From positions 1 through 56,441 of the forward strand of contig CAKZPE010000084.1 of NCBI GenBank assembly GCA_937138495.1: DNA of 56,441 nt, read 5' to 3'. Positions 27,969-36,132 of the stretch are shown here, piece by piece. The position numbers and the translations under genes were made by a program. Below the pieces are notes generated by a model, which was given only the letters and a program-made list of their open reading frames with translations, did no database searches and was not told where the DNA came from. The stretch is from an uncultured Oceanospirillaceae bacterium (GTDB lineage Bacteria > Pseudomonadota > Gammaproteobacteria > Pseudomonadales > Balneatricaceae). Numbering within the stretch: position 1 is the first letter of the stretch; the number at the start of each line of letters is the position of its first letter.

Positions 27969-28898
27969 TTACTTTTGCTTATAAAATGATGTTTCACCTT
28001 CAGGGCGACGGCTGAACCGGCGATATTCCCACTGATACTGCTCCGGCACCTGACGGACACAATGCTCAATTTCCTGATTCATTGCTGCAGCTGCCTCATG
28101 CAGATCCTTGCTGTTGGCACTGTCTTCAGCCCGGTGAAAAAATATCTCGAAGCCTCCCTCAACCCGCTTCGCATAGCCGGACATAACCACCCCACCGGTT
28201 TGTGCAGCCAGCTGAGGCAACAGCTTCATGGTAAATGCCTGCACCCCCATAAAAGGTGCAAAAATTCCGCCTGATACCTCAGGCTCCTGATCCGGCAAAA
28301 TCCCTAAAATTTCATTTCTCCGTAAACATTTCACCGCCATCCGGACACCCTTTACATTTGCCGGCGCCAGATGTGATCCCATCCGTTCACGCTTTCCACG
28401 GATCAGGTCATCCATCATCTTAATCTTTGGCGGCTTGTACATAGCGGTCAGTTTGTAATATTTACTCAGCCACAGGTTCAATACTTCCCAGTTGCCAATA
28501 TGCGGGGCAATCATAATCACACCCCGGTTTTCTGCCAGGGCCTCATCTAACACCGCCTGACCATGAACCGCTTTTATCTTTTCCAGTACCCGCTCAGGCC
28601 TCCAAATCCATGACATGCCCATTTCTCCCAATGAGCAACCTGTCTCTTTCAGACTCTCGCCAATCAGCGCATTCTGTTCAGCAGCATTCAACTCCGGAAA
28701 GCAGGCGGCAATATTGATTCGCGTGTTTCGTGCCGGCTTACCCGTACCCTTATTCATCCGCAGGCCCAGAACTCTCCCCAGGCGTCGCGCCAGTGAAAGA
28801 GGGAGCAAAGACAGTAAAAAAAGTAATCCAACAGCGATTGGGCCTTTCAATTGTTTCACGTGAAACCTTTTGTCATAGAGATGATAATTCGCAGCCAT
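27969..28898 (-). CDS. lipid A acyltransferase, LpxL/HtrB family
   Basis: Inner-membrane acyltransferase of up to 309 residues that would add a secondary acyl chain to lipid A. An N-terminal membrane segment (about 21-38) precedes the catalytic HX4E motif in APHIGNWEVLN. Also visible are GILPDQEPEVSGGIFAPFMG and the C-terminal YQWEYRRFSRRP, both typical of the family. Its position between trkH and glyQ matches the htrB-like gene PA0011 of Pseudomonas. The start is uncertain: the ATG at 28898 has no clear ribosome-binding site, lies inside an 18-bp palindrome, and codons 12-16 encode a parS site. Confidence 0.9.
   Translation of the reverse strand: MAANYHLYDKRFHVKQLKGPIAVGLLFLLSLLPLSLARRLGRVLGLRMNKGTGKPARNTRINIAACFPELNAAEQNALIGESLKETGCSLGEMGMSWIWRPERVLEKIKAVHGQAVLDEALAENRGVIMIAPHIGNWEVLNLWLSKYYKLTAMYKPPKIKMMDDLIRGKRERMGSHLAPANVKGVRMAVKCLRRNEILGILPDQEPEVSGGIFAPFMGVQAFTMKLLPQLAAQTGGVVMSGYAKRVEGGFEIFFHRAEDSANSKDLHEAAAAMNQEIEHCVRQVPEQYQWEYRRFSRRPEGETSFYKQK
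28852..28867. other. parS (ParB/Spo0J-binding) site 1
   Basis: TGTTTCACGTGAAACC matches the universal parS consensus TGTTNCACGTGAAACA at all but the last base. It overlaps the 5' coding part of the acyltransferase gene (codons for FHVKQ). ParB nucleates here to load SMC and segregate the origin region. Its occurrence next to glyQS and trkAH, an origin-proximal block in related bacteria, supports the call. Confidence 0.85.
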
Positions 28899-28909
28899 TA
28901 TAATGGCTG
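28892..28909. promoter_or_regulatory. 18-bp perfect palindrome at the divergent acyltransferase/ytoQ start region
   Basis: CAGCCATTA followed directly by its reverse complement TAATGGCTG. It contains a TATAAT-like -10 on each strand and overlaps the annotated ATG of the acyltransferase gene, so either that start or the promoter reading must be revised. Could be an operator for both divergent genes. Confidence 0.45.
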
Positions 28910-28963
28910 ACGGATAGGGTGAGAAATAAGAAATCCAACTTAGAAGACGACCGGAGCAAAATA

Positions 28964-29410
28964 ATGCAATACAGCGTTTACCTGTCAGGTGAAATCCACA
29001 CTGACTGGCGTGAAAAAATCAAAGCCGCCATTAAAGAACAAAACCTGCCAATTACTGTTCTGACACCAAATACCGATCACGCTTCAAGCGATGACTGTGG
29101 TGTAGAAATACTGGGCGCAGAAGAAAACAATTTCTGGAAAGATCATAAAGCGGCGAAAATAAACAGCATGCGCCATATCACAGCCATCCAGCGCGCTGAC
29201 ATTGTAGTTGTTCGCTTTGGTGACAAGTATCGTCAGTGGAATGCGGCATTTGATGCTGGCATGGCAGCAGCACTTGGCAAATCTCTGATCGTAGAACACG
29301 CTGAAGAGTTGACACACCCGCTGAAAGAAATTGATGCCGCGGCACATGCCACGGCAAAAAACACAGAGGAAGTCATCGAAATCCTGAAATATCTGACGCT
29401 GGATTACTGA
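28964..29410 (+). CDS. YtoQ family protein
   Basis: Small soluble protein of 148 residues, the same length as Bacillus YtoQ. The sequence has a nucleoside 2-deoxyribosyltransferase-like fold pattern: YSVYLSGEIHTDWRE at the N terminus, then the central INSMRHITAIQRADIVVVRFGDKYRQWNAAFDAGMAAALGK. Its biochemical role is not established. Start taken at the ATG at 28964, with GGAG well placed; an in-frame start at 28919 lacks support. It is divergent from the acyltransferase gene and lies upstream of glyQ. Confidence 0.85.
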   Translation: MQYSVYLSGEIHTDWREKIKAAIKEQNLPITVLTPNTDHASSDDCGVEILGAEENNFWKDHKAAKINSMRHITAIQRADIVVVRFGDKYRQWNAAFDAGMAAALGKSLIVEHAEELTHPLKEIDAAAHATAKNTEEVIEILKYLTLDY

Positions 29411-29558
29411 TACATTACACCCAACGGGATGGCTGCAACGGCCGTCCTGTTCATTAACGGAAACCCAGCACCGCCTATCATAAACAGCGCCTGCAAAAAT
29501 CTTAAAAATTCTTAACTGCAGACGACACTTTGCGCCCCATCAGCATGCCAAATTCATG

Positions 29559-29564
29559 TATAAT
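29559..29564 (+). promoter_or_regulatory. candidate glyQS promoter -10 box
   Basis: Perfect TATAAT about 30 bp before the glyQ ATG, preceded by an AT-rich spacer. The hexamer at 17-bp spacing (CCCATC) is not a good -35, so strength or activator dependence is unclear. Confidence 0.35.
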
Positions 29565-29594
29565 CCTGCTCTATTTTTTTACTGTTAACCCACT

Positions 29595-30569
29595 ATGGTG
29601 ATCTCCGTGACAGACAAAGCGAGTTCAGATGCCAGCACATTCCAGGGACTCATCCTGGCGCTGCAAGAATACTGGTCAGATAAAGGCTGTGTTGTGGTAC
29701 AGCCGCTGGATATGGAAGTAGGGGCAGGCACATTCCACCCGGCAACATTCCTGCGCTCGATCGGCCCTGAAAACTGGAACTCAGCTTACGTACAGCCAAG
29801 CCGTCGCCCAACCGATGGTCGCTACGGCGATAACCCAAACCGCCTGCAACATTACTATCAGTTCCAGGTTGTCATGAAACCGTCACCGCCTAACCTTCAG
29901 GAACTGTACCTGGGCTCACTGGAACGGATCGGCATCGACACACTGGTACACGACGTTCGCTTTGTTGAAGACAACTGGGAATCACCAACACTGGGTGCCT
30001 GGGGCCTGGGTTGGGAAGTGTGGCTGAACGGCATGGAAGTATCACAATTCACATACTTCCAGCAGGCAGGGGGCATTGAATGCTACCCGGTTACCGGAGA
30101 GATCACCTACGGCCTGGAACGCCTGGCAATGTACGTACAGGATGTTGAAAGTGTTTATGACCTGATCTGGACATACAACCCGGACGGCTCACCGGTTACC
30201 TACGGCGATGTTTTCCATCAGAACGAAGTAGAGCAGTCTACCTATAACTTCGAGCATGCTGACGTTCCAATGCTGTTCAAAAACTTCGACCATTACGAAA
30301 GCGAATGCCGCAAACTGCTGGAGCTGGATACACCCTTACCCCTGCCAGCTTATGAGCAGGTTCTGAAGGCATCCCACACCTTCAACCTGCTGGATGCCCG
30401 CCATGCAATTTCGGTAACAGAACGTCAGCGTTACATTTTGCGCGTGCGTACCCTTGCCCGTGAAGTTGCACATGCGTATTACGATGCCCGTAAAGCACTG
30501 GGTTTCCCGATGGCCTCTGAAGCTATCCGTAATGAAGTACTAGCCGCCAGCGAAGAGGAGAGCAAGTAA
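29595..30569 (+). CDS. glyQ: glycyl-tRNA synthetase alpha subunit
   Basis: Catalytic subunit, 324 residues, of the bacterial alpha2beta2 glycyl-tRNA synthetase. Class II motifs are present, with long conserved blocks: GTFHPATFLRSIGPENWN, YVQPSRRPTDGRYGDNPNR, FVEDNWESPTLGAWGLGWEVW and ARHAISVTERQRYILRVR. The ATG at 29595 is used here; a GTG at 29607, preceded by GGTGAT, would remove four residues and is equally plausible. Stop codon overlaps the glyS ATG by one base. Confidence 0.98.
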   Translation: MVISVTDKASSDASTFQGLILALQEYWSDKGCVVVQPLDMEVGAGTFHPATFLRSIGPENWNSAYVQPSRRPTDGRYGDNPNRLQHYYQFQVVMKPSPPNLQELYLGSLERIGIDTLVHDVRFVEDNWESPTLGAWGLGWEVWLNGMEVSQFTYFQQAGGIECYPVTGEITYGLERLAMYVQDVESVYDLIWTYNPDGSPVTYGDVFHQNEVEQSTYNFEHADVPMLFKNFDHYESECRKLLELDTPLPLPAYEQVLKASHTFNLLDARHAISVTERQRYILRVRTLAREVAHAYYDARKALGFPMASEAIRNEVLAASEEESK

Positions 30570-32641
30570 TGGCCACACAGGATTTCTTAATTGAACTGGG
30601 TACCGAAGAACTGCCACCGGCAGCACTGCAATCACTCTCCGGCGCACTGAAGCAGGAAATCTGCAACGGCATCCAGGAACAGTTTGGTAAGCAAACAGCC
30701 TTTGCTGATGAAGACGTTAAGGCTTATGCAGCACCACGCCGCCTGGCTGTTCAGATCAGCAACCTGCAAACAGAAGTACCCAGCAGCAGCTTTTTTATGC
30801 AGGGCCCGCCGGCTCGCATCGCTTATGATGAAGAAGGCAATCCGAGTAAAGCACTGCAAGGCTTCGCCAAGAAATGCGGCGTGACTGTCGACCAACTTGA
30901 AGAAGTGGATGGCAAAATGGGCTACCGTCAGGAAACCCCGGCCAAGCCCCTGATCAGCGAATTATCCGCCATCGTTGAAAATGCCATCCTGAAGCTGCCA
31001 ATTCCAAAGCGTATGCGCTGGGGTGCATCACGCACAGAATTCGTCCGCCCAACCAAATGGCTGGTAATGCTGTTAGGTGACCAGGTTATCGAAGGTGAAG
31101 TCTTTGGCTTGCAAGCCGGACGGACCACCATGGGTCACCGCTTTCACCACAACGAAGAAATTGAGCTAAACAGCGCAAACGAATACCTGGAAAACCTGGA
31201 AAGCGTCGGTAAAGTCATTGCTGACTTTGATGATCGCCGCGAAAAAATTCGCGCTCAGGTCATCGCAGAGGGCGTCAAAATCAACGCTGTCATTCAGATT
31301 GAAGACGACCTGCTGGACGAAGTAACAGCCCTGAACGAATGGCCGGTTGCACTGACAGGACGTTTCGATGAGCGCTTCCTGGAAGTACCGTCTCAGGCAC
31401 TGATCAGCTCCATGAAAGAGCATCAGAAATACTTCCACGTCACGGATGCAGAAGGGCAGCTACTGCCTTACTTCGTCACGATCGCAAACATCGAATCCAA
31501 AGATCCGGCCAAGGTCATTGAGGGTAACGAAAAAGTTATCCGTCCACGTCTTGCCGATGCTGTGTTCTTCTTTGAGACGGACAAGAAGCAAACGCTTGAG
31601 TCACGGATCGAAAAACTGAACAACATCGTTTTCCAGAAAGATCTGGGCACACTGCATGCCAAGGCAGTACGGGTAGCGGGTATTTCAGAATTCATCGCTA
31701 ACAAGCTTGGCTACAATCCAGAAGATGCTAAACGAGCTGCAATGCTTGCCAAAACAGACCTAATGACCGATATGGTCTTCGAGTTTCCTGACCTACAGGG
31801 CTTAATGGGTTACCACTACGCGCTCCATGATGGTGAAAAACAAGATGTAGCGAAAGCTCAATTAGAGCAATATTTACCAAAATTTGCGGGCGACAATATT
31901 CCCAAAACAGAACCGGGCATAGCTGTAGCAATTGCTGACCGCATGGATACATTAGTTGGATTATTTGGTATTAACCAACCACCTACAGGCTCTAAAGATC
32001 CATTTGCACTGCGCCGAGCAGCGTTAGGCGTATTACGCATCATCATTGAGAACAATCTTGATCTTGATCTTAAAGAGCTGATCATGCGCTCACTCGCCTG
32101 CTACGACAAAGTGTTTGAATGGGAGGAAGCAGGGGATAAGATTCTGAACTTCATGCTGGAGCGCTTCCGCGCCAAGTACGATGACGAGAACATTTCAGCA
32201 GAAGTATTCCTGTCCGTACTGGCAGTGAAGCCAACCCGCCCACTGGAATTTGATCAGCGCGTTAAAGCGGTCAATCACTTCCAGACGCTGGAAGAAGCTG
32301 CAGCACTGGCCGCTGCCAACAAACGCGTATCCAACATTCTGAGCAAGCAGGGCGTAACTGGCAACCAGCCGGTTAAACTGGAACTGCTTCAGGAAGACGC
32401 TGAAAAAGCACTGGCTACAGCCGTCTCTGATAAACAACTGGCGCTGGCGCCACTGTTCGCTGAAGGTAACTTCAAAGCCGTACTTGAGCAGCTCGCAGAA
32501 CTTCGTGGCGCGGTTGATACCTTCTTTGATGACGTCATGGTAATGGCAGATGACGAGCAGATCCGTAATAACCGCCTGGCGCTGCTTGGCCAACTGCGCA
32601 ATCTGTTCCTGGGCGTAGCCGACATCTCTTTGCTGGGCTAA
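30569..32641 (+). CDS. glyS: glycyl-tRNA synthetase beta subunit
   Basis: tRNA-binding and editing-type subunit of 690 residues, the usual length. Seen: DFLIELGTEELPPAAL at the N terminus, MRWGASRTEFVRPTKW, the HD-like central region and the C-terminal anticodon-binding/DALR-like part ending LGQLRNLFLGVADISLL. It is co-translated with glyQ (TAATG overlap). One stretch, about 31700-32085, uses codons unlike the rest: of 17 leucines there only two are CTG, most being TTA or CTT. The protein sequence stays intact through it, so the gene should be functional. Confidence 0.98.
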   Translation: MATQDFLIELGTEELPPAALQSLSGALKQEICNGIQEQFGKQTAFADEDVKAYAAPRRLAVQISNLQTEVPSSSFFMQGPPARIAYDEEGNPSKALQGFAKKCGVTVDQLEEVDGKMGYRQETPAKPLISELSAIVENAILKLPIPKRMRWGASRTEFVRPTKWLVMLLGDQVIEGEVFGLQAGRTTMGHRFHHNEEIELNSANEYLENLESVGKVIADFDDRREKIRAQVIAEGVKINAVIQIEDDLLDEVTALNEWPVALTGRFDERFLEVPSQALISSMKEHQKYFHVTDAEGQLLPYFVTIANIESKDPAKVIEGNEKVIRPRLADAVFFFETDKKQTLESRIEKLNNIVFQKDLGTLHAKAVRVAGISEFIANKLGYNPEDAKRAAMLAKTDLMTDMVFEFPDLQGLMGYHYALHDGEKQDVAKAQLEQYLPKFAGDNIPKTEPGIAVAIADRMDTLVGLFGINQPPTGSKDPFALRRAALGVLRIIIENNLDLDLKELIMRSLACYDKVFEWEEAGDKILNFMLERFRAKYDDENISAEVFLSVLAVKPTRPLEFDQRVKAVNHFQTLEEAAALAAANKRVSNILSKQGVTGNQPVKLELLQEDAEKALATAVSDKQLALAPLFAEGNFKAVLEQLAELRGAVDTFFDDVMVMADDEQIRNNRLALLGQLRNLFLGVADISLLG

Positions 32642-32660
32642 TCAGTTCCGCTTAAACTAT

Positions 32661-32692
32661 AAAGCCAGTTGCTAAAACCAACTGGCTTTTTT
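32661..32692 (+). terminator. intrinsic terminator after glyS
   Basis: Eleven-base-pair stem AAAGCCAGTTG / CAACTGGCTTT with a seven-base loop and a TTTTTT tail, 20 bp after the glyS stop codon. Confidence 0.93.
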
Positions 32693-32714
32693 ATTGCTTA
32701 TTTTCAGGTAAACC

Positions 32715-33251
32715 ATGAAGTTAGTTATTCTCGACCGTGACGGTGTTATTAATTACGACTCCGACAACTACATCAAAACAGTTGATGAGTGGCAGCCAAT
32801 TCCCGGCAGCATTGAAGCGATCGCCGAGCTGTGCAAAGCAGGCTTTGAGGTTTGCATAGCGACCAACCAGTCAGGCCTTGCCAGAGGCTATTTTTCGCCG
32901 GAAACGCTTTCAGCGATGCATGTAAAAATGACATCACTGGTTACTGCAGCTGGCGGCAGCATAAAACACATAGAACACTGCCCACACGGCCCTGACGATA
33001 GCTGCAACTGCCGTAAGCCTCTTCCCGGAATGATCACCGACATTCTTTCAAAGCACCCTGATACAGCCCCTGAGAGCGTCTATGTAGTAGGTGACTCTTT
33101 ACGTGACCTTGAGGCAGGGGTTTCAGCTGGCTGTAAAACATTACTGGTTAAAACCGGTAAAGGTGAACGCACACTGCTGAAAGGCAATTTGCCAAACGGA
33201 ACTGTCATCTGCGACAACCTTAGCAGTGCAGTAAAAACCATCACCGGGTAA
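32715..33251 (+). CDS. gmhB: D-glycero-beta-D-manno-heptose-1,7-bisphosphate 7-phosphatase
   Basis: HAD-superfamily phosphatase of 178 residues in ADP-heptose synthesis for lipopolysaccharide inner core. The catalytic loop is DRDGVIN (two Asp near residues 7-9), motif II-like ATNQSGLARGYF, and the family zinc site CPHGPDDSCNCRKP. VVGDSLRDLEAGVSAGC is motif IV. Its place after glyS matches Pseudomonas. A parS site begins six bases after its stop codon. Confidence 0.95.
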   Translation: MKLVILDRDGVINYDSDNYIKTVDEWQPIPGSIEAIAELCKAGFEVCIATNQSGLARGYFSPETLSAMHVKMTSLVTAAGGSIKHIEHCPHGPDDSCNCRKPLPGMITDILSKHPDTAPESVYVVGDSLRDLEAGVSAGCKTLLVKTGKGERTLLKGNLPNGTVICDNLSSAVKTITG

Positions 33252-33256
33252 ACCGG

Positions 33257-33272
33257 TGTTTCACGTGAAACC
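33257..33272. other. parS (ParB/Spo0J-binding) site 2
   Basis: TGTTTCACGTGAAACC, the identical 16-mer to the site at 28852. It lies in the short gap between gmhB and the DUF2164 gene, 4.4 kb from the first copy. Intergenic placement plus exact duplication make chance occurrence unlikely. Confidence 0.88.
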
Positions 33273-33287
33273 CTAAAGGACTTATCC

Positions 33288-33530
33288 ATGGCGGCTATTA
33301 AATTCGAAAAGGAACAAAAGGAAATCATTCTGGATAAACTGAAAAAATACTGTGCAGAGGAATTAGACCTGGAAATGGGGCAGTTTGAGGCGGAGTTTTT
33401 CCTGGACTTTATTGCCGACAACATTGGCAACCACTTCTACAATAAAGCCTTAAGCGATGCCCAATATATTGTCACTCAGAGGACCATGGATATGGCAGAT
33501 GCGATTGATGAAATGAGCAGAATAATCTGA
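33288..33530 (+). CDS. DUF2164 family protein
   Basis: Small acidic soluble protein of 80 residues with the family pattern: IKFEKEQKEIILDKLKKYCAEELDLEMGQFEAEFFLDFI, then NHFYNKALSDAQ. No function is established for DUF2164. It follows gmhB by 36 bp with a parS site in the gap, and AAGGA lies before the ATG. Convergent with the TauE/SafE permease gene; the intervening 100 bp is AT-rich and has no strong hairpin. Confidence 0.85.
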   Translation: MAAIKFEKEQKEIILDKLKKYCAEELDLEMGQFEAEFFLDFIADNIGNHFYNKALSDAQYIVTQRTMDMADAIDEMSRII

Positions 33531-33630
33531 AGCAGAACACACCCGTAAGTAAACACTAACGTCTAATAAGCACCTCCCGAACTAAATAAAAATAACTTTT
33601 AATATCCATACGTTATAGGTTAGTGAGTAT

Positions 33631-34401
33631 TTACACCAAAGAAAACCCAAACTGATCTGCAATCAGTTTAGCCGACATACCTAAGGTCATGGTAACAATC
33701 AAAGGACGGATCCATCCTGTGCCTTTATTCACTACAACACGGGCACCCAAAAAACCACCAATAATCTGGCCACAGGCCATCAGCAGACCAATCATCCAAA
33801 CGACCTGTCCGCCCACAGCAAAGAAGATCAGTGACGCAATATTGGAAGTAAAATTAAGGATCTTGGTATTGGCTGTCGCTTTAGGCAGGCTATATCCCGC
33901 CAGCGCCACAAACGCGATAACAAAAAAAGAACCCGTACCGGGCCCGAAGAAACCATCGTAAAAGCCAATCGCCGTTGTACAGCTCAAAGCAAAGGTAAGA
34001 GGCCCCAAGCGCCGCTCAGTATCACCATCCTGCACTTTGTTTGAGAACATGAAGTACAGCGCCATTAACACCAGCAGGCCAGGCATGATTAACGCCAGCA
34101 CAGACGCATCAATCTGTTGCACCAGCAAGGTACCGGCCATCGCCCCCAGAAACGTCATCAGAATCATTAGCCGCATTTGCCGGAGATTCACCAGCTTCTT
34201 ACGTACAAAATAGACTGACGCGGCAAGCGTGCCAAAACTGCCCTGAAGCTTATTGGTCCCCAGCGCCATTAACGGTGGCATTCCGGTGGAAAGCAGTACA
34301 GGCAAAGCAATTAATCCGCCACCGCCGGCAATACTGTCCACAAAACCTGCTACCAAACCGGTCGCAAACAACAAAATAAGCAGCAGCGCATCAAACTCCA
34401 T
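33631..34401 (-). CDS. TauE/SafE-family permease (YfcA-like)
   Basis: Integral membrane protein of 256 residues with about eight hydrophobic segments. Two internal repeats are marked by GFVDSIAGGGGLIALPVLL, GTNKLQGSFGTLAASVYF and GFYDGFFGPGTGSFFVIAFV, the signature of YfcA-like members. Family proteins are thought to move sulfonates, sulfite or other small organic anions; no substrate clue is given by neighbours. AAGGAAAG lies before the ATG. It marks the point where gene order stops following the Pseudomonas origin region. Confidence 0.9.
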   Translation of the reverse strand: MEFDALLLILLFATGLVAGFVDSIAGGGGLIALPVLLSTGMPPLMALGTNKLQGSFGTLAASVYFVRKKLVNLRQMRLMILMTFLGAMAGTLLVQQIDASVLALIMPGLLVLMALYFMFSNKVQDGDTERRLGPLTFALSCTTAIGFYDGFFGPGTGSFFVIAFVALAGYSLPKATANTKILNFTSNIASLIFFAVGGQVVWMIGLLMACGQIIGGFLGARVVVNKGTGWIRPLIVTMTLGMSAKLIADQFGFSLV

Positions 34402-34783
34402 CTGACTTTCCTTAGAAATAACCGAATAACAGGGACCGCCAGTCTATATGGCTATATGACCTGGATCAAAGTCCTGATGACAAATCAGAAAACAATGACA
34501 GGGCTATGACAGACCCGGAAACCATTACGCCAAAATACTCATCATTAAAAATCAGACAATTAGAGTAAAAAGGCGACTTACCCCCCTAAATCGGACTTAA
34601 CTCACATAAATACGCCTAAAGTGTCACATAAGATAATCTTCACTGAATACATTTATTCATCTTTTGCGTGAAAAAGTGTCGTTTGTTCAGCCGTCATTTG
34701 AGGCCTATGATGCCTGCAACTGAAAAGCTCAAGTGATCCGGGCAAACAGTACTTTTAAACAGCCTATTTTGAGTGATACCACA
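34402..34783. promoter_or_regulatory. long intergenic region upstream of the permease and small-protein genes
   Basis: About 380 bp between divergent genes, moderately AT-rich. I see no reading frame or RNA gene that I can support. The permease promoter should lie at the left end and the small-protein promoter at the right end. A regulatory RNA cannot be excluded. Confidence 0.3.
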
Positions 34784-35017
34784 ATGATGAACTTCGATAA
34801 CTTCATGAAAGAAAGCTTCCCACTGGTTGGCGAAACTGAAAAAGATTACTTCATGCGCATTTCTTCTGAATATAAAGATCTGCAAAAGAAAGAAAGCCGC
34901 CAACTGCGTAAGCAAAAAGTGATCAACCGCCTGAGCAGTGCCGCTAAACTGTTCAGCGTTGACCTGAACCCTAACGTTGCCCGTACAACAACTCAGTTCT
35001 TCAAGAACACGCACTGA
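34784..35017 (+). CDS. small protein of unknown function
   Basis: I do not recognise this 77-residue protein. From the double methionine it reads as an acidic N terminus (MMNFDNFMKESFPLVGETEKDYF), a lysine/arginine-rich middle (KDLQKKESRQLRKQKVINRL), and a polar C terminus ending FFKNTH. It has no membrane segment, so it is probably cytosolic and mostly helical, with a basic patch that could touch nucleic acid. GAGTGAT at -10 is a weak ribosome site. It has its own long upstream region and a strong terminator, which supports a real standalone gene. An in-frame start at 34733 is possible. Confidence 0.6.
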   Translation: MMNFDNFMKESFPLVGETEKDYFMRISSEYKDLQKKESRQLRKQKVINRLSSAAKLFSVDLNPNVARTTTQFFKNTH

Positions 35018-35077
35018 GCGGCTGACATAAGCAAGACTTGCAGACTCTGAAAGTTCCCCCTGAGCTGCATTCCCTTA

Positions 35078-35133
35078 AAAAGCCCTGTTGCTGATTCCTG
35101 TTGCACCACAGGTTATAAAGCAACAGGGCTTTT
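35078..35133. terminator. long bidirectional terminator hairpin
   Basis: A 15-bp perfect stem (AAAAGCCCTGTTGCT paired with AGCAACAGGGCTTTT) encloses a 26-base loop that itself can pair CCTGT with ACAGG. It lies between the small-protein gene and the convergent LysR gene, with A/T runs on each side. Confidence 0.85.
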
Positions 35134-35136
35134 GTT

Positions 35137-36033
35137 TTATGTAAATAGCCTGGCCGCCAGTAAATGCTCAATCAGGCAGCGGGTTCGCAATGGCATCTGA
35201 CGCCTTGACGGATAGACCAGAGAAAACTGCAGCGCCTCTCCCTGTAAACCCGGCATTAACCGCACCAAATCACCGGCCTGCAACTCGTCCGCAACGGTTG
35301 AAGGCAACAGGCAACCTATCCCCAGTCCCGCCAGTACCATTCTCTGCAGCATCAGAGGAGAGTTACACATATGATAATGCTCCGGGCAGACGGTCACCGG
35401 CTGATCTCCCTGATACATATTCACATCTGCCGACGGGCTGGCCTGTTGCAGGGTAATCCAGCGATGAGCCTGCAGCTCACTGACAGACGCCGGCTCCCCA
35501 TAACGCTGCAGATATTGCGGTGACGCAAAGATATGCATCCGGTCCTCAAACAGAGGCCGCATGATCAACGAGTCATCTTTAGGCAAACCCACACGGATAG
35601 CCACATCAATCTGTTCAGCAATCAGGTCCAGACGGTCATCACTGAGTACCAGATCCAGCTGGATACGGGGATAACGCTGCTGAAAGCTTTCCAGCGCCGG
35701 CAATAGCCGTGAAATAGCAATGTCGTGATTAACCGTCAGCGCTACCCGGCCACGGGCAACTTCCTGACTGCTGGCAATTTCCACATCCGTCAGAATTCTG
35801 GGTAAATCACTGGCCCGGGTAAATACCTCCCGGCCTTCCGCCGTCATACTCAACTGGCGGGTGGTACGGTTAAGCAACCGCACCCCCAGACTGCTCTCAA
35901 GCTGTGCAACCTGCTCGCTGACTCTGGAGCGGCTACTTCTTAATTTACGGGCTGCTGCTGCGAAGCTCCCACAGGACACAACCTCTACAAAAACCGCCAG
36001 AAGCTTCAGGCGGTTAATATCAACTGTACTCAT
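35137..36033 (-). CDS. LysR-family transcriptional regulator, divergent from qorB
   Basis: DNA-binding regulator of 298 residues. The N-terminal winged helix-turn-helix is clear (LLAVFVEVVSCGSFAAAARKL...SRVSEQVAQLESSLGVRLLNRTTRQ), followed by the periplasmic-binding-like effector domain from about residue 90. It belongs to the large AaeR/CrgA-like branch. It is divergently transcribed from qorB with a 99-bp gap and most likely controls it. No convincing Shine-Dalgarno precedes the ATG. Confidence 0.92.
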   Translation of the reverse strand: MSTVDINRLKLLAVFVEVVSCGSFAAAARKLRSSRSRVSEQVAQLESSLGVRLLNRTTRQLSMTAEGREVFTRASDLPRILTDVEIASSQEVARGRVALTVNHDIAISRLLPALESFQQRYPRIQLDLVLSDDRLDLIAEQIDVAIRVGLPKDDSLIMRPLFEDRMHIFASPQYLQRYGEPASVSELQAHRWITLQQASPSADVNMYQGDQPVTVCPEHYHMCNSPLMLQRMVLAGLGIGCLLPSTVADELQAGDLVRLMPGLQGEALQFSLVYPSRRQMPLRTRCLIEHLLAARLFT

Positions 36034-36058
36034 ATATCGATCAATCTATTCGTAATTG

Positions 36059-36072
36059 ATTATCTAATCATG
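36059..36072. promoter_or_regulatory. inverted repeat in the LysR/qorB divergent promoter
   Basis: TGATTA-TC-TAATCA, a perfect 14-bp dyad in the short gap between the LysR gene and qorB. It has the size and position of a LysR-type operator (T-N11/12-A dyad). Confidence 0.5.
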
Positions 36073-36132
36073 ACAATCATTATTTTCCATACTGGTCTCA
36101 GTTCGCAACACACAACTCACAGGAGACACATA

